64,000 nucleotides of DNA from Streptomyces sp. NBC_01260 (lineage in GTDB: Bacteria; Actinomycetota; Actinomycetes; Streptomycetales; Streptomycetaceae). The notes beneath the pieces were generated by a model. The model was not told where the DNA came from. It ran no database searches and saw nothing but the letters and a program-made list of their open reading frames with translations. The DNA is taken from contig NZ_CP108464.1 in assembly GCF_036226405.1 (NCBI RefSeq), forward strand, positions 3,038,001 through 3,102,000, read 5' to 3'. The translations under genes and the position numbers were made by a program. Below, piece after piece: positions 8,501 to 25,900 of this stretch (positions within the stretch are counted from its first letter, which is position 1; each line of letters opens with the position of its first letter).

Positions 8501-9790
8501 TCAGCCCTGGGTTCGTCGGGACGAACGAACGTCGGCGCGGCCCGTGTGCAGGTAGCGCGCACGCCCTTCGCCGTCGTCCCCCAGGAACGCCACCGGTCCA
8601 TGGCCGGACTCGACGGGGAGGAGGGAATCGCCACGCCAGGCGACCAGCTCCGTCCGGTAGCTCTCGTCGCCGAGCTCCGCCGTGACACCGAGGGGAACAT
8701 GGTCGAGCCAGAGCCTGCCCTGCTCGTCCTCATCCACCGTGGTCTCGCCCGTACTCGACAGATAAGTGCCCACGCAGCGCCGCGCGTTCAGGCGGACCGC
8801 CGGATCCGGAACCGGCTCACCGGGCAGTTCCAGGACCCGGCCGAGGATCTCCTCCCTCAGCGGCTTGGGATCACCGCCGTTGGTGAGGACCGCCACCGCC
8901 AGGCCACGGCCGGGAACGACGCGCAGGACCGCGGACTGTCCGATGGTGTTGCCGTCATGGCCGAAGACCAGGCCACCCGGCAGATCGTAGAGCTCCCAGC
9001 CCAGACCCCAGGCCGTGCCCCAGCCGATGTCCGGCAGCACGACCTGCGGCTGCAGCATGGCGCGGAGAGCGTCGTCCGCGAGGTGCATCCGGGCGAAGGC
9101 CAGCAGATCGCGAGGGGTCATCGCGAGCATCGAGCCCGCCGGGGCGTTCGAGCGGGCCATCGCCCAGACCGCGGACGGTTTCCCGCCGATATGGCCCACC
9201 GCCGCACGGTGGACGATCGCTTCGTACGGGTCGTTCGCCGCGTGCGTCATGCCCAGCGGCGTGAACAGGTGATCCCGCATGCACGCGTCGAAGGGCTTGC
9301 CCCGCACAAGCTCGACGATGCGTCCCAGCACGCAGTAGCCCGCGTTGTTGTACGAGAACATCGCCCCGGGCTCGAAGAGCTGCGGCACCTCCGCCAGGAG
9401 GTCCACGTACGCGGCCAGACAGTCGTCGCCCTTGCCGGTGTCGGTGAAGACATCACCTTCGAAACCGGAGGTGTGGCACAGCAGCTGGCGTACGGTCGCC
9501 TCCCGGAACCCGGGAAGGTAGGTCCGGACCGGGGCGTCGAGAGCCACTCTGCCCTCGCCGACCAGCTGCATCACCAGCGTCGCGGTGAGCACTTTGGTGA
9601 TCGACCCGATCTGGAACACCGAGTCGACCGTCGCCTCCACCCCCGTCGCCGTGCTCAGCACCCCGGCCGCCGCTTCGACCACCTCCGTGCCCGCGCCGAC
9701 GGCCACGGCAGCCCCCGGCACACCGTGTTCGGCCAATAGCCCCGGCAGCCGCTCCCGCAGCCAACTCCCGATGTCATGCAGTTCGCTCAT
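8501..9790 (-). CDS. Class C beta-lactamase-related serine hydrolase
   Basis: A 429-residue protein of the beta-lactamase/penicillin-binding (COG1680) superfamily. The SxxK catalytic motif is SITK (Ser63, Lys66). The tyrosine motif is YNNAG, and an HDG triad replaces KTG near the C-terminal half of the domain. A C-terminal lipocalin-like extension of about 100 residues follows. No signal peptide is visible, so it is probably cytoplasmic. Relatives include D-aminopeptidases, esterases and peptidases that act on D-residue or modified peptides. It is the first gene of the minus-strand operon with the peptide ABC importer and faces the PKS-NRPS locus across 509 bp. Confidence 0.86.
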   Translation of the reverse strand: MSELHDIGSWLRERLPGLLAEHGVPGAAVAVGAGTEVVEAAAGVLSTATGVEATVDSVFQIGSITKVLTATLVMQLVGEGRVALDAPVRTYLPGFREATVRQLLCHTSGFEGDVFTDTGKGDDCLAAYVDLLAEVPQLFEPGAMFSYNNAGYCVLGRIVELVRGKPFDACMRDHLFTPLGMTHAANDPYEAIVHRAAVGHIGGKPSAVWAMARSNAPAGSMLAMTPRDLLAFARMHLADDALRAMLQPQVVLPDIGWGTAWGLGWELYDLPGGLVFGHDGNTIGQSAVLRVVPGRGLAVAVLTNGGDPKPLREEILGRVLELPGEPVPDPAVRLNARRCVGTYLSSTGETTVDEDEQGRLWLDHVPLGVTAELGDESYRTELVAWRGDSLLPVESGHGPVAFLGDDGEGRARYLHTGRADVRSSRRTQG

Positions 9791-10299
9791 TCGCCCGACC
9801 GTAGACGGCGGGAGCCGCTCCTGGTTCGTCCACGGCGACCATCGCTCTCATCTCATTTCGTGGATACGACCAGGCCCGGCACCCTCAGTGGCCGTACCCC
9901 CGGCCCTGGGACGCGTGGCCGACCACGTGCCCAACGCGCCGGCCGGTTCATCCGGGCCTCGCCCGGCCGACCCGCCGCGCCGCCCCCGAAACCGGCTCGC
10001 GAGCCCCTCGACCCGACGCCTTCCGCATGGGGGGATCGCCTGCCCCGGAGAGTGATGCCGGACGTCGGCAGCCATTCCCACCGTCCTCTCCCGCCTCCCG
10101 GATCGATTGGAGCCCGGAAATGCCGACGGCCTGGTGTGAAGCCAGTGACAGGCGGGCAAGGCTGACGGGATTGGCAGGTACATGTGTGGCCAGTGAACTC
10201 CACGAGGGGGGTGGGGTGTTGGCAGACCGGTCCAGCGCATGAGGCTGAGGCGGCGGGCGATCGGGCGCCTGGCCCCCTCGTGGTTCCGAAAGGGTGTGC
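9791..10299. other. Intergenic region between divergent operons
   Basis: This 509-bp stretch separates the minus-strand transporter operon from the plus-strand biosynthetic genes and should hold both promoters. Open frames crossing it on the minus strand are low-complexity shadows of the MFS gene. I see no convincing consensus promoter or palindrome. A 30-codon frame from ATG 10239 overlaps the MFS start but has no ribosome site. Confidence 0.5.
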
Positions 10300-11553
10300 A
10301 TGAAGCATTTCCGGCTGCTCGTTCTCGGTAACGGAGTTTCCGCGTACGGCAGTTATCTGAACATGGTCGCGCTGAACGTCTTCGTCTACGACGTCACCGG
10401 GAGCGCCCTGGCCGCGGGGCTCTTCATGGCGGTACGGCTGGGGACGAGTGTGGGGGCGGGGTTCGTGAGCGGGCGCCTCGTCTCGGCGTACGACCGCAAA
10501 CGTCTGATCGTCGGCGCCGACCTCGGCCAGGCACTGGCGCTCCTGGCGCTGCTGCTGGCACCGGAGGCCGGCCGGATCTCCTTGCTGTACTGCCTGGCCG
10601 TGGTCACCGGGGGCTGCTCGACGCTCTCGCAGGTCGCCCTGCGCAGCAGCATCCCGGAGATCGTGGGGGCCGAGCACCGGACCCGCGCCAACGGTCTGCT
10701 GGTCACCGGCCGTTCCCTCGCCATGATCGCGGGCTTCTCCTCGGCGGGTGTGGTGGTGGCGCAGCTCGGGTACACGGCGGCGTTCGTCCTGGACGCGGTC
10801 ACGTTCCTGGTCTCCGCGTCGGTACTGCTGGCGCTGCCGATCCGCACGAGGGCCCGGTCCGAGGGGCCCGAGGGCGCCGAGGACGGCACGCCGAGCGCCG
10901 GTCACCGTTCCGTCCGGTTGCTGTGGGCCGGCGCGCCGGTGCTGATGGCGATGATCGCCGTGCGGGCCGTCGACGGGCTGGGATCCTCCTCGCACAATGT
11001 CGCGCTGCCCGTCTACTCCAGCCTGCTGGACCCCGGTCATCCGGCCACCTTCATCAGCCAGTTCTGGGCCACCTGGGCGGTCGGCACCATCATCGCCCAG
11101 CAGGTGCTGGCCCGGCACAACCGCCGGACCGGGCGCACCTTGGGCGAGCGGGCCTTCGCTGCCACCGCCTGCGTCATGTCAGGAGCGTTCATCGTCGTGT
11201 TCAGCGGGCTGCCCACGGTACCGACGCTCGCCACAGCACTCGTCGCCGGAGCGGCGGACGGAGTCACCGAGGTCGTCTACGTCTCACGGCTCCAGATGGT
11301 CCCCGACGAGCAGCGCGGACGCCTCTTCGGGCTCTCCGCCTCGGCCGAGAACGCCGGCTTCGGACTGGGGATGCTGATCAGCGGATCGCTGCTGGAGGCC
11401 TTCTCCCCGTTCCAGGTGGTGGCCTCCCTGCACGGCCTCGCCATCGTCCTGTGCCTCGCCCTGCTGGCGCTGCTCGTACTGCGCCGTTCCCCGGCCGGGC
11501 CCGACCAGGTGCGACAGCCCGGCGGCGGCACCCTGCACGAAGAGCGCGGCTGA
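10300..11553 (+). CDS. MFS transporter (probable exporter of the PKS-NRPS product)
   Basis: A 417-residue major facilitator of the MFS_3/EntS-like type with about 12 hydrophobic segments. The loop between helices 2 and 3 reads SGRLVSAYDRKRLIV, matching the DRxxRR-type motif A. ATG 10300 is preferred to the in-frame GTG at 10294. Its stop TGA shares a base with the ATG of the PKS gene, so export and biosynthesis are translationally coupled. Inference: it exports the product of the two downstream megasynthase genes and may provide self-resistance. Confidence 0.85.
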   Translation: MKHFRLLVLGNGVSAYGSYLNMVALNVFVYDVTGSALAAGLFMAVRLGTSVGAGFVSGRLVSAYDRKRLIVGADLGQALALLALLLAPEAGRISLLYCLAVVTGGCSTLSQVALRSSIPEIVGAEHRTRANGLLVTGRSLAMIAGFSSAGVVVAQLGYTAAFVLDAVTFLVSASVLLALPIRTRARSEGPEGAEDGTPSAGHRSVRLLWAGAPVLMAMIAVRAVDGLGSSSHNVALPVYSSLLDPGHPATFISQFWATWAVGTIIAQQVLARHNRRTGRTLGERAFAATACVMSGAFIVVFSGLPTVPTLATALVAGAADGVTEVVYVSRLQMVPDEQRGRLFGLSASAENAGFGLGMLISGSLLEAFSPFQVVASLHGLAIVLCLALLALLVLRRSPAGPDQVRQPGGGTLHEERG

Positions 11554-14500
11554 TGGGCGGCGGCGGGCAGGACCCGCGCATCGCCGTGGTCGGGATGTCC
11601 TTCCGGCTGCCGGGGGCCGACACGCCGGAGGACCTGTGGCGCGTCATCCGCGAGGGCGAGGACCGCTTCACCCGTTTCACGAAGGACGAACTGAAGGCCG
11701 CGGGAGTCCCCGAGGAGCTGTACCGGCGCGACGACTTCATCGGGGCCTCGGCCGTCCTGGACGACATCACCGGGTTCGATGCCCGGCACTTCGGGATGAG
11801 CGCCCGCGAGGCCAGCCTGACCGACCCCCAGCACCGCCTGTTCCTGGAGTGCGCGCAGCACGCCCTGGAGAACGCCGGCTACCCCGACGAGCGGGACGGA
11901 AAGCGGATCGGGGTCTATGCCAGCACCGGCTACCACCTGTACAACATGCAGTCCTATCTGCTCAACAACGTCCTGCCGAACGAGGACATCGCCGACTGGC
12001 TGGCCGGCATGCAGGTCCTGGTGGGCAACTACACCGACTTCAACGCGACCCGGGTCGCCTACCGGCTCGGTCTCACCGGCCCCGCCGTCAACGTACAGAC
12101 GGCCTGCTCCAGTTCGCTGGTGGGTGTGCACCTGGCCGCCCAGTCCCTGCTGCTGGACGAATGCGACATCGCGCTGGCCGGCGCCAGCGCCGTCCATGTC
12201 CCGCAGGTCCTCGGCTACCACTACGTCAAGGGCTCGATCCTCTCCAGGACCGGCCGGCTCCGGGCGTTCGACGCGGCCGCGAACGGGACCGTCGGAGGCA
12301 CCGGTGTCGTGGCCGTCGTACTGAAGCGGCTGGCCCGTGCGCTCGCGGACGGCGACACCGTGCACGGCGTCATCCGTGGCTGGGGCGTCTGCAACGACGG
12401 CGCCGGCAAGCAGGCGTTCGCGGCGCCCAGTGCGCGGGGCCAGCAGGAAGCCGTACGCCGGGCGCTGGACCACGCGGGCGTCGGGGCGGACACCATCGGG
12501 TATCTGGAGACCCACGGCACCGGCACCCTCAAGGGCGATCCCATCGAGCTGGAAGGGGCGGGCGCGGCGTACCGGCAGGACACGGACCGGACCGGCTACT
12601 GCGCTCTCGGAGCCGTCAAGACCAACATCGGGCACCTCGACGTGGCGTCCGGACTGGCCGGTCTCGTCAAGGCCCTGCTGGTGCTCAAACACGGTGTGAT
12701 CCCCCCGATCGGGGGCTTCAGCGATCCCAATCCGCTGCTCGGGCTGGAGGACAGCCCGTTCTACGCACCCCGCGCCCTCCAGCCGTGGCCCGAGAACGGC
12801 ACCCCCCGGCGGGCGGGTGTCACCTCGCTCGGGATCGGCGGCACCAACGTCCACCTGATCCTTGAGGAAGCACCTGAACCCGGGCCGCGTTCCGCCACCG
12901 CCGCCCCGCCCGACGTGCTTCTGGTCTCCGCGACGAGCCGGGAAGCCCTCGCCGACAACGCACGCTCCCTGCGCGACGTGCTCCGCAGGCGGACCGCTCT
13001 GCCCATGGCGGATCTCGTCACGACCACCGCACTCGGGCGCTCGCACGGCCGGCACCGGATCGCGGTCCGGGCAAGCACACCGTCCGCGCTGGCCGATGCT
13101 CTCGACGCCTGGCTCTCCGGCCCCGCACCGCTCGCGACCGCCGCGGGGCCCGTGCCGCCGGGGGACGCGCCCACCCGGGTGGTGTTCCAGTTCACCGGCC
13201 AGGGTTCGCTGCGCCCCGGAGCGGTGGCGGCCCTGTACGAACGGTTTCCCGTCGTGCGTGAGGTCCTCGACGCCTGCGAGGAGTGGCATCGCCGGCTCAC
13301 CGGTGAACCGATGCTGACCGGACTCCTCACCGAGGGGGCGGGCACACCGGGGGCTGTCTGGCCGACCGCGACCGCGCAGCCGGCCCTGTTCGCCCTGCAG
13401 TGCGCCCTGGTCCGGCTGTGGGACGAGTCGGGCATCAGACCTTGGGCCGTGACAGGCCACAGCGTCGGTGAGTACGCGGCGCTCTTCGCGGCCGGGGCGC
13501 TGTCGCTCGCGGACGGCCTGGAACTCAGCGCGCACCGGGGCCGGTTGATGCGGGACCACTGCGCGCCGGGCGCCATGGTGGCGGTGGCGCTGGAGCGGGA
13601 GTCCGCCGTGGAGCTCGCCGCCTCGCACCCCGGGCTGGAGCTCGCCGTGACCAACGGGGAACGCTCCCAGGTGCTGGCCGGTCCCGTCGCGGGCGTGGAC
13701 CGGATGTGCGCCGCGCTCGATGACCGGGGCACCCCGTACGAACGCCTCGCGGTGGACCGGGCCTTCCACACCGCCGCTACGGAGCCGATGCTCGACGCGT
13801 TCGCAGTGGTACTGGCGAAGACCCCCTTCACACCGGTACGGACCCGCTTCATCAGCTCTCTCGACGGCCGGACCCGTGAGCCCGGCTGGATGCCGGACCC
13901 GGAGCATCTGGTCCGCCACACCCGCGAGCCGGTGCGCTACGACGCGTCGCTGCGTGCCGTCGCCGGTGAACGGCCCGACGTGCTCCTGGAGATCGGGCCG
14001 CACACCACACTCAGCAGCCTGGCCCGCCGCTCCCTGCCGGCGGTGCGGGCGACTCCCTCCCTGCACCGGGGCACCGGACTCACGGCGCTCTTCGGCGCTG
14101 CGGCGGCTCTGCACTGCGCGGGAGCCGATGTCCGCTGGGAGACGTTCCTGGCCGGCACCGCAGGGCGGCGCGTCCCGCTGCCCGGCTACCGCTTCCAGCA
14201 CCGACACCACTGGGTCGGGGCCCTGCCCGGGCCCCGCGGACCCATTTCCCCGGCACGAGAGGAACGCACCATGACGTCAGAAGCGACGGAGACCAGACGT
14301 TTGCTGGACAGCATTCTCGGTGTGCTGTCCGGAGCCTTCGGAGAGGACCTCACCTCGGTCCCGGCCGACACCCCGTTCTTCGATCTCGGTGCGGACTCGC
14401 TCCTCATGATCAATGTGCTCCGGGAGATCGAACAGGAGCACCACGTCAGAATCACGATGCGTGAGCTGTTCGACGAGACGGGAACGCCCCGGCTCCTCGC

Positions 14501-14848
14501 CGAACTCGTCGCTGCGCGGCTGCCCCGGCAGCCCGGGGCCGCCCCCCTGCCGGCCGCAGCGCAGCCCTCCGTCCCCCCGCCGTTCGCCCACGCGCCGATA
14601 CCCGCGCAGAGCACCGCACCGCCCTCCCCCGGCGTACCGCCTGTCCCCACCGCGTCGACCGGCGGGGCACCGCCTGTCCCGCACGCCGCCGCGGACGCCG
14701 GTTTCGTCACCCGGCAGGAGCTGCTGGACCTGGGCCAACGGGTCCAGCAGCTGTCACAGATCCAGCTCCAGATGCTCACCCAGCTCTCCCAGCTGCTCGC
14801 ACTCCAGAGCAACTCGGCGGCGGCCCTGCCGGACGACGAGGTGGTCCG

Positions 14849-14852
<4 letters not shown>
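11553..14852 (+). CDS. Type I polyketide synthase, KS-AT-ACP
   Basis: A 1,099-residue single extension module. The KS (about 7-430) has TACSSS (Cys185), HGTGT (His321) and NIGH (His361), a full catalytic triad. The AT (about 544-860) has GHSVGEYAA (Ser637), and the specificity motif reads AFH (737-739), which predicts malonyl-CoA. The ACP carries GADSL (Ser949). A Pro/Ala linker and a C-terminal coiled coil (about 1052-1085) resemble a docking segment. There are no KR, DH or ER domains, so the product should remain a beta-ketoacyl thioester. No loading domain precedes the KS. The KS resembles those of hybrid NRPS-PKS systems (VNVQTACSSSLVGVHLA). The stop overlaps the next start as ATGA. Confidence 0.93.
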
Positions 14853-22144
<7,292 letters not shown>

Positions 22145-22152
22145 CCGGCCCT

Positions 22153-22187
22153 GCGGTTGGTCACGCCGCCAACGCGTGACCAACCGC
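22153..22187 (+). terminator. Hairpin terminator after the megasynthase gene
   Basis: A perfect 14-bp inverted repeat (22153-22166 and 22174-22187) with a 7-nt loop begins 8 nt after the megasynthase stop. It is GC-rich with no U tract, as is usual in Streptomyces. It marks the end of the biosynthetic operon. Confidence 0.75.
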
Positions 22188-22342
22188 GGTCAGGAGCAGG
22201 CAGACGAGCGCCTCCGCCCGGACGGCAAAGCAGCGCCGGTGCCAGCCGGGCCTGGTTCGAACTTCCGGCGGAACAGCGGGCGGTGAAACCCCTCTGGACG
22301 CGCGAACGATTTCGCCGGGACGCGATCCCGTCGATCCCGAAC

Positions 22343-22880
22343 GTGAGCACGTGGCGCCGGAACAGCGGCCAGTCGACGGTCGAGTACCTCGGCATGATCA
22401 GGTCATGGCCCCCTGGGGCATCATGCGGAGCTGCACGGAAAAGGGCACCGGCGGATCGGACAGCGGCTCGGGCGGAAGCTCCGGCGGCAAGAACGACGAC
22501 GACAAGAACGATGAAAAGAAGAAGGACTGCCGGGACAATTCCAATGTCGCCTTCTACGGCAATGTGACCACCGGCGCACCCGGTGGCGGGCGCTACACGC
22601 TCGCCTCGGCCGGGACCCGTACGCGGGTTGCCGTCAGTGGCGCCGGGCTCGCGGCCGGCCCCGCCGCCCCCGCCGATAGAGCCCGAGCCGGAGCCCGAGC
22701 CGGAGCCGGAGCCCACACGAGATCTTCCTGGACGGCTTCGAGCCGAAGAATCCGTACATCAAGGGCGTCTGGAAGCTCCAGCCGGCCGACGGCACCCGGT
22801 GCGCCCCGGGGAGCCCTCCGGCTTCCCCGGGGGTACGCAAGGCGAGTCCGTGCTCCGCGACCGCTGCTGACGGATTCCCG
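22343..22880 (+). pseudogene. Decayed gene with pilin-like N-terminus
   Basis: From GTG 22343 the frame reads VSTWRRNSGQSTVEYLGMI, the type of start found in actinobacterial TadE/Flp-pilin-like secreted proteins. The hydrophobic stretch that should follow is missing. Coding character then moves to a second frame (from about 22405: a Gly/Ser-rich then Lys/Asp-rich segment ending in VAFYGNVTTGAP). It moves to another for a Glu-Pro repeat (about 22680-22715), and to another reading HEIFLDGFEPKNPYIKGVWK (about 22714-22775). At least two frameshifts and one deletion are needed to join these pieces. I interpret it as a broken secreted or pilin-like protein; the family of the C-terminal part is not recognised. 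Confidence 0.45.
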
Positions 22881-22990
22881 CCATGCGGGCCAGCCGCCAA
22901 CACGGCACGGTGTCAGGCAAGTTGACGTGGGGGAAATTCCTCGCAGCGCCCGGACCACCCATTCACCGGGTGCGCGGAGGAGAGACATCC

Positions 22991-25900
22991 ATGACCAGAG
23001 CATCCGCGAGACGGCGGTCCCGGCTCCTGGCAGCCGGGCTGTCGCTCGTACTGCTGCCGGCCGGACAGGCCGTCGCAGCCGGGGCAATGGGGGCGACAAC
23101 GGGCACCGACCGTGCCGCGTCGCCCGTGCACGCACCCACGACCGCGCGAACCGTCACCCTCATCACCGGTGACCGCGTGACCGTGACCGACCTCGGCGCG
23201 GGCCGGAAGTCGGTCGCCGTGGAGCGCCCCGCGGGCGCGACCGGAGCGGTGCACAGCGATATATCCGACGGGCGGATCACCGTCGTACCCGACGAGGCCC
23301 GGCCCTACCTGCAGGCGGGCGTCCTCGACGCCGAGCTCTTCGACGTCACCGCTCTGATCGAGCAGGGACTCGGCGACTCGTCCTCCGACGGTCTGCCGCT
23401 CATCGTGACGTACACCAAGAACGCCCGGGGCGCGACGCCCCGCGGAGCGCGCCAGGTCCGCGGTCTGCCGAGTGTGGGCGGTGCGGCCCTGGAGGCGTCG
23501 AAGTCCGGGGCGTTCTGGCGCACGGTCGCGCCGGACGCCAACTCCGCGGCCGCCAGAACAACTTCAGCACCCACTCGGCTGGCGGGCGGGGTCGAGAAGA
23601 TCTGGCTGGACGCCCGCGTCGACGCCGCGATGGAGTCCAGTAACGCCCAGATCGGCACCCCCGCGGCCTGGGAGGCCGGGCTGACCGGCAAGGGTGTCAA
23701 GGTCGCCGTCCTCGACACAGGGGTGGACCTGACCCATCCCGATCTCAAGGACCGGGTGAGCGAGACCAAGAGCTTCATCGACGGCCAGGAGGTCGCCGAC
23801 CGGAACGGCCACGGCACGCACGTCTCGTCCACCGTGGGTGGCAGCGGTGCGGCCTCCGACGGCAAGGAGAAGGGCGTCGCGCCCGGCGCCACGCTCGCCG
23901 TCGGCAAGGTCCTCAGCGACAAGGGTTCCGGCACCGAGTCGCAGATCATCGCCGGTATGGAGTGGGCGGCCAAGGACGTCCAGGCCAAGATCGTCTCCAT
24001 GAGCCTCGGATCGTCGCAGGGCAGTGACGGCACCGACCCGATGGCCCAGGCGGTGAACACCCTTTCCAAGGACACGGGCGCCCTGTTCGTGATCGCGGCA
24101 GGCAACGCCGGCTCCCCCGGCAGCATCGGCTCCCCCGGCGCAGCCGACTCCGCGCTGACGATCGGCGCGGTCGACTCCGCCGACCGGCTTGCGTACTTCT
24201 CCAGCCAGGGTCCGCGTTTCGGCGACAACGCGCTGAAGCCCGACCTGTCCGCGCCGGGCGTGGACATCCTCGCGGCCCGTTCGCAGCTCGTGAGCGGCAG
24301 CGGCCCGTACACATCGATGAGCGGTACGTCCATGGCGACCCCGCACGTCGCGGGCGTGGCGGCGCTGCTCGCCGAGAAGCACCCGGACTGGAACGGGCAG
24401 CAGCTCAAGGACGGGCTGATGAGCACGTCCAAGCAGATCAGCGGCACGTCGTACGAGGTCGGTGCGGGCCGCGTGGACGTCCCGTCCGCCATCGCCGCGC
24501 AGATCACCGCGACCGGCAGCGCCGACCTCGGCTTCATCGGCTGGCCGTACGAGGCGAACAAGCCGGTCACCAGGACGCTGACCTACACCAACGCCTCCGA
24601 CCGGCCGGTCACCCTGGCGCTGACCGCTGAGGGCGCTCCCGCCGGCGTGGTCACCCTCGCCGACTCCACCCTCACCGTGCCCGCACACGGCACCGCGCAG
24701 ACCACGGTCACCGGTGACGGCACCGCCGCGCCCGTCGGCGCCACCTCCGGCCGGATCGTCGCCAAGGACGGCGACACAGTGGTCGCGCACACGGCCTTCG
24801 GCCTGACCAAGGAGCAGGAGCGCTACACCCTCACCGTCCACGTCAAGGACCGCGACGGTGCCCCATCCGCCGCATACGTGGCTGTAAAGCAGCTGGCCAA
24901 GGACACGTCGGTCATCCCGGCCTCGGTCGGCGAATCCGGCACGCTCAAGCTGCGCGTGAAGCCGGGCATGTACACCCTGTCCAGCTTCCTCGACGTGCAC
25001 GGCAGCAAGGGCAAGGACTCGCTCGGCCTCGGTCTGCTCACCGAGCCCGAGGTCACCATGGACCGTGACCGCGAAGTCACCCTCGACGGGACGAAGTTGC
25101 GGGAGATCCGGGCCGAGGTGGACCGGCGGACCGAGACCCGTCAGCTGATCATGAAGTTCAACCGGTCCGCGAACGGCGAGTCCTTCGCGCCGGCCGTGCA
25201 GGTCCCGCCGAAGTACGACAGCATCTTCGCCGCGCCGACCCGCAAGCCCGCCACGGGCACCTTCGAGTACCGGACCGTCTGGCGGCTCGGCAAGCCGCAA
25301 CTCGATGTCGAAGCAGGCGGCAAGCGGCTCGGCGAGACGGCCGTGCAGTACGGATCGGACATGTTCACCGGGCAGAAGCGGATGGACCTGGTGGACGCGG
25401 GCGCCGGATCCACCGCCGACTACGCCGGCAAGGACGTGGTGGGCAAAGCGGTCGTCGTGCGTCGCACCGACGCGATCACGACCACCGAGCTGGCCCAGAA
25501 CGCACGGGATGCGGGCGCCAAGGCTCTGTTCGTCACCGACGAGGCTCCCGGACGGCTGATGGCCAACTTCAGCGCGGCCGACGGGGAGACTCGTCCCCTG
25601 TACATCGCGACGGTGAACGCGCAGGATGGCGCGCGCCTGATCGAGGCCGCTCGGCTCGGCCGGGGCGTGGAACTGACCGGTACCCAGTTCACGCCGTTTG
25701 TCTACGACCTCAGCAAGGGATACCCGGGGGCGATCCCCGCTGATCTGACATACCGGCCGGGCAAGAGCGAACTGGCGGTGGTCAACAACAAGTTCCACGC
25801 GGCGATTCCCGCCGACGGCGGCGAGTTCCGCTACTCGATCACCGGCAGCTTCCCCTACGGCATGGGCTTCCAGGAGAAGATCAGGTTCCCCGCGGAGCGC

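Noticed and set aside
10239..10331. Short 30-codon frame overlapping the MFS start, possible leader peptide
   Set aside because: No ribosome site, no codon bias and no regulatory residues; chance frame.
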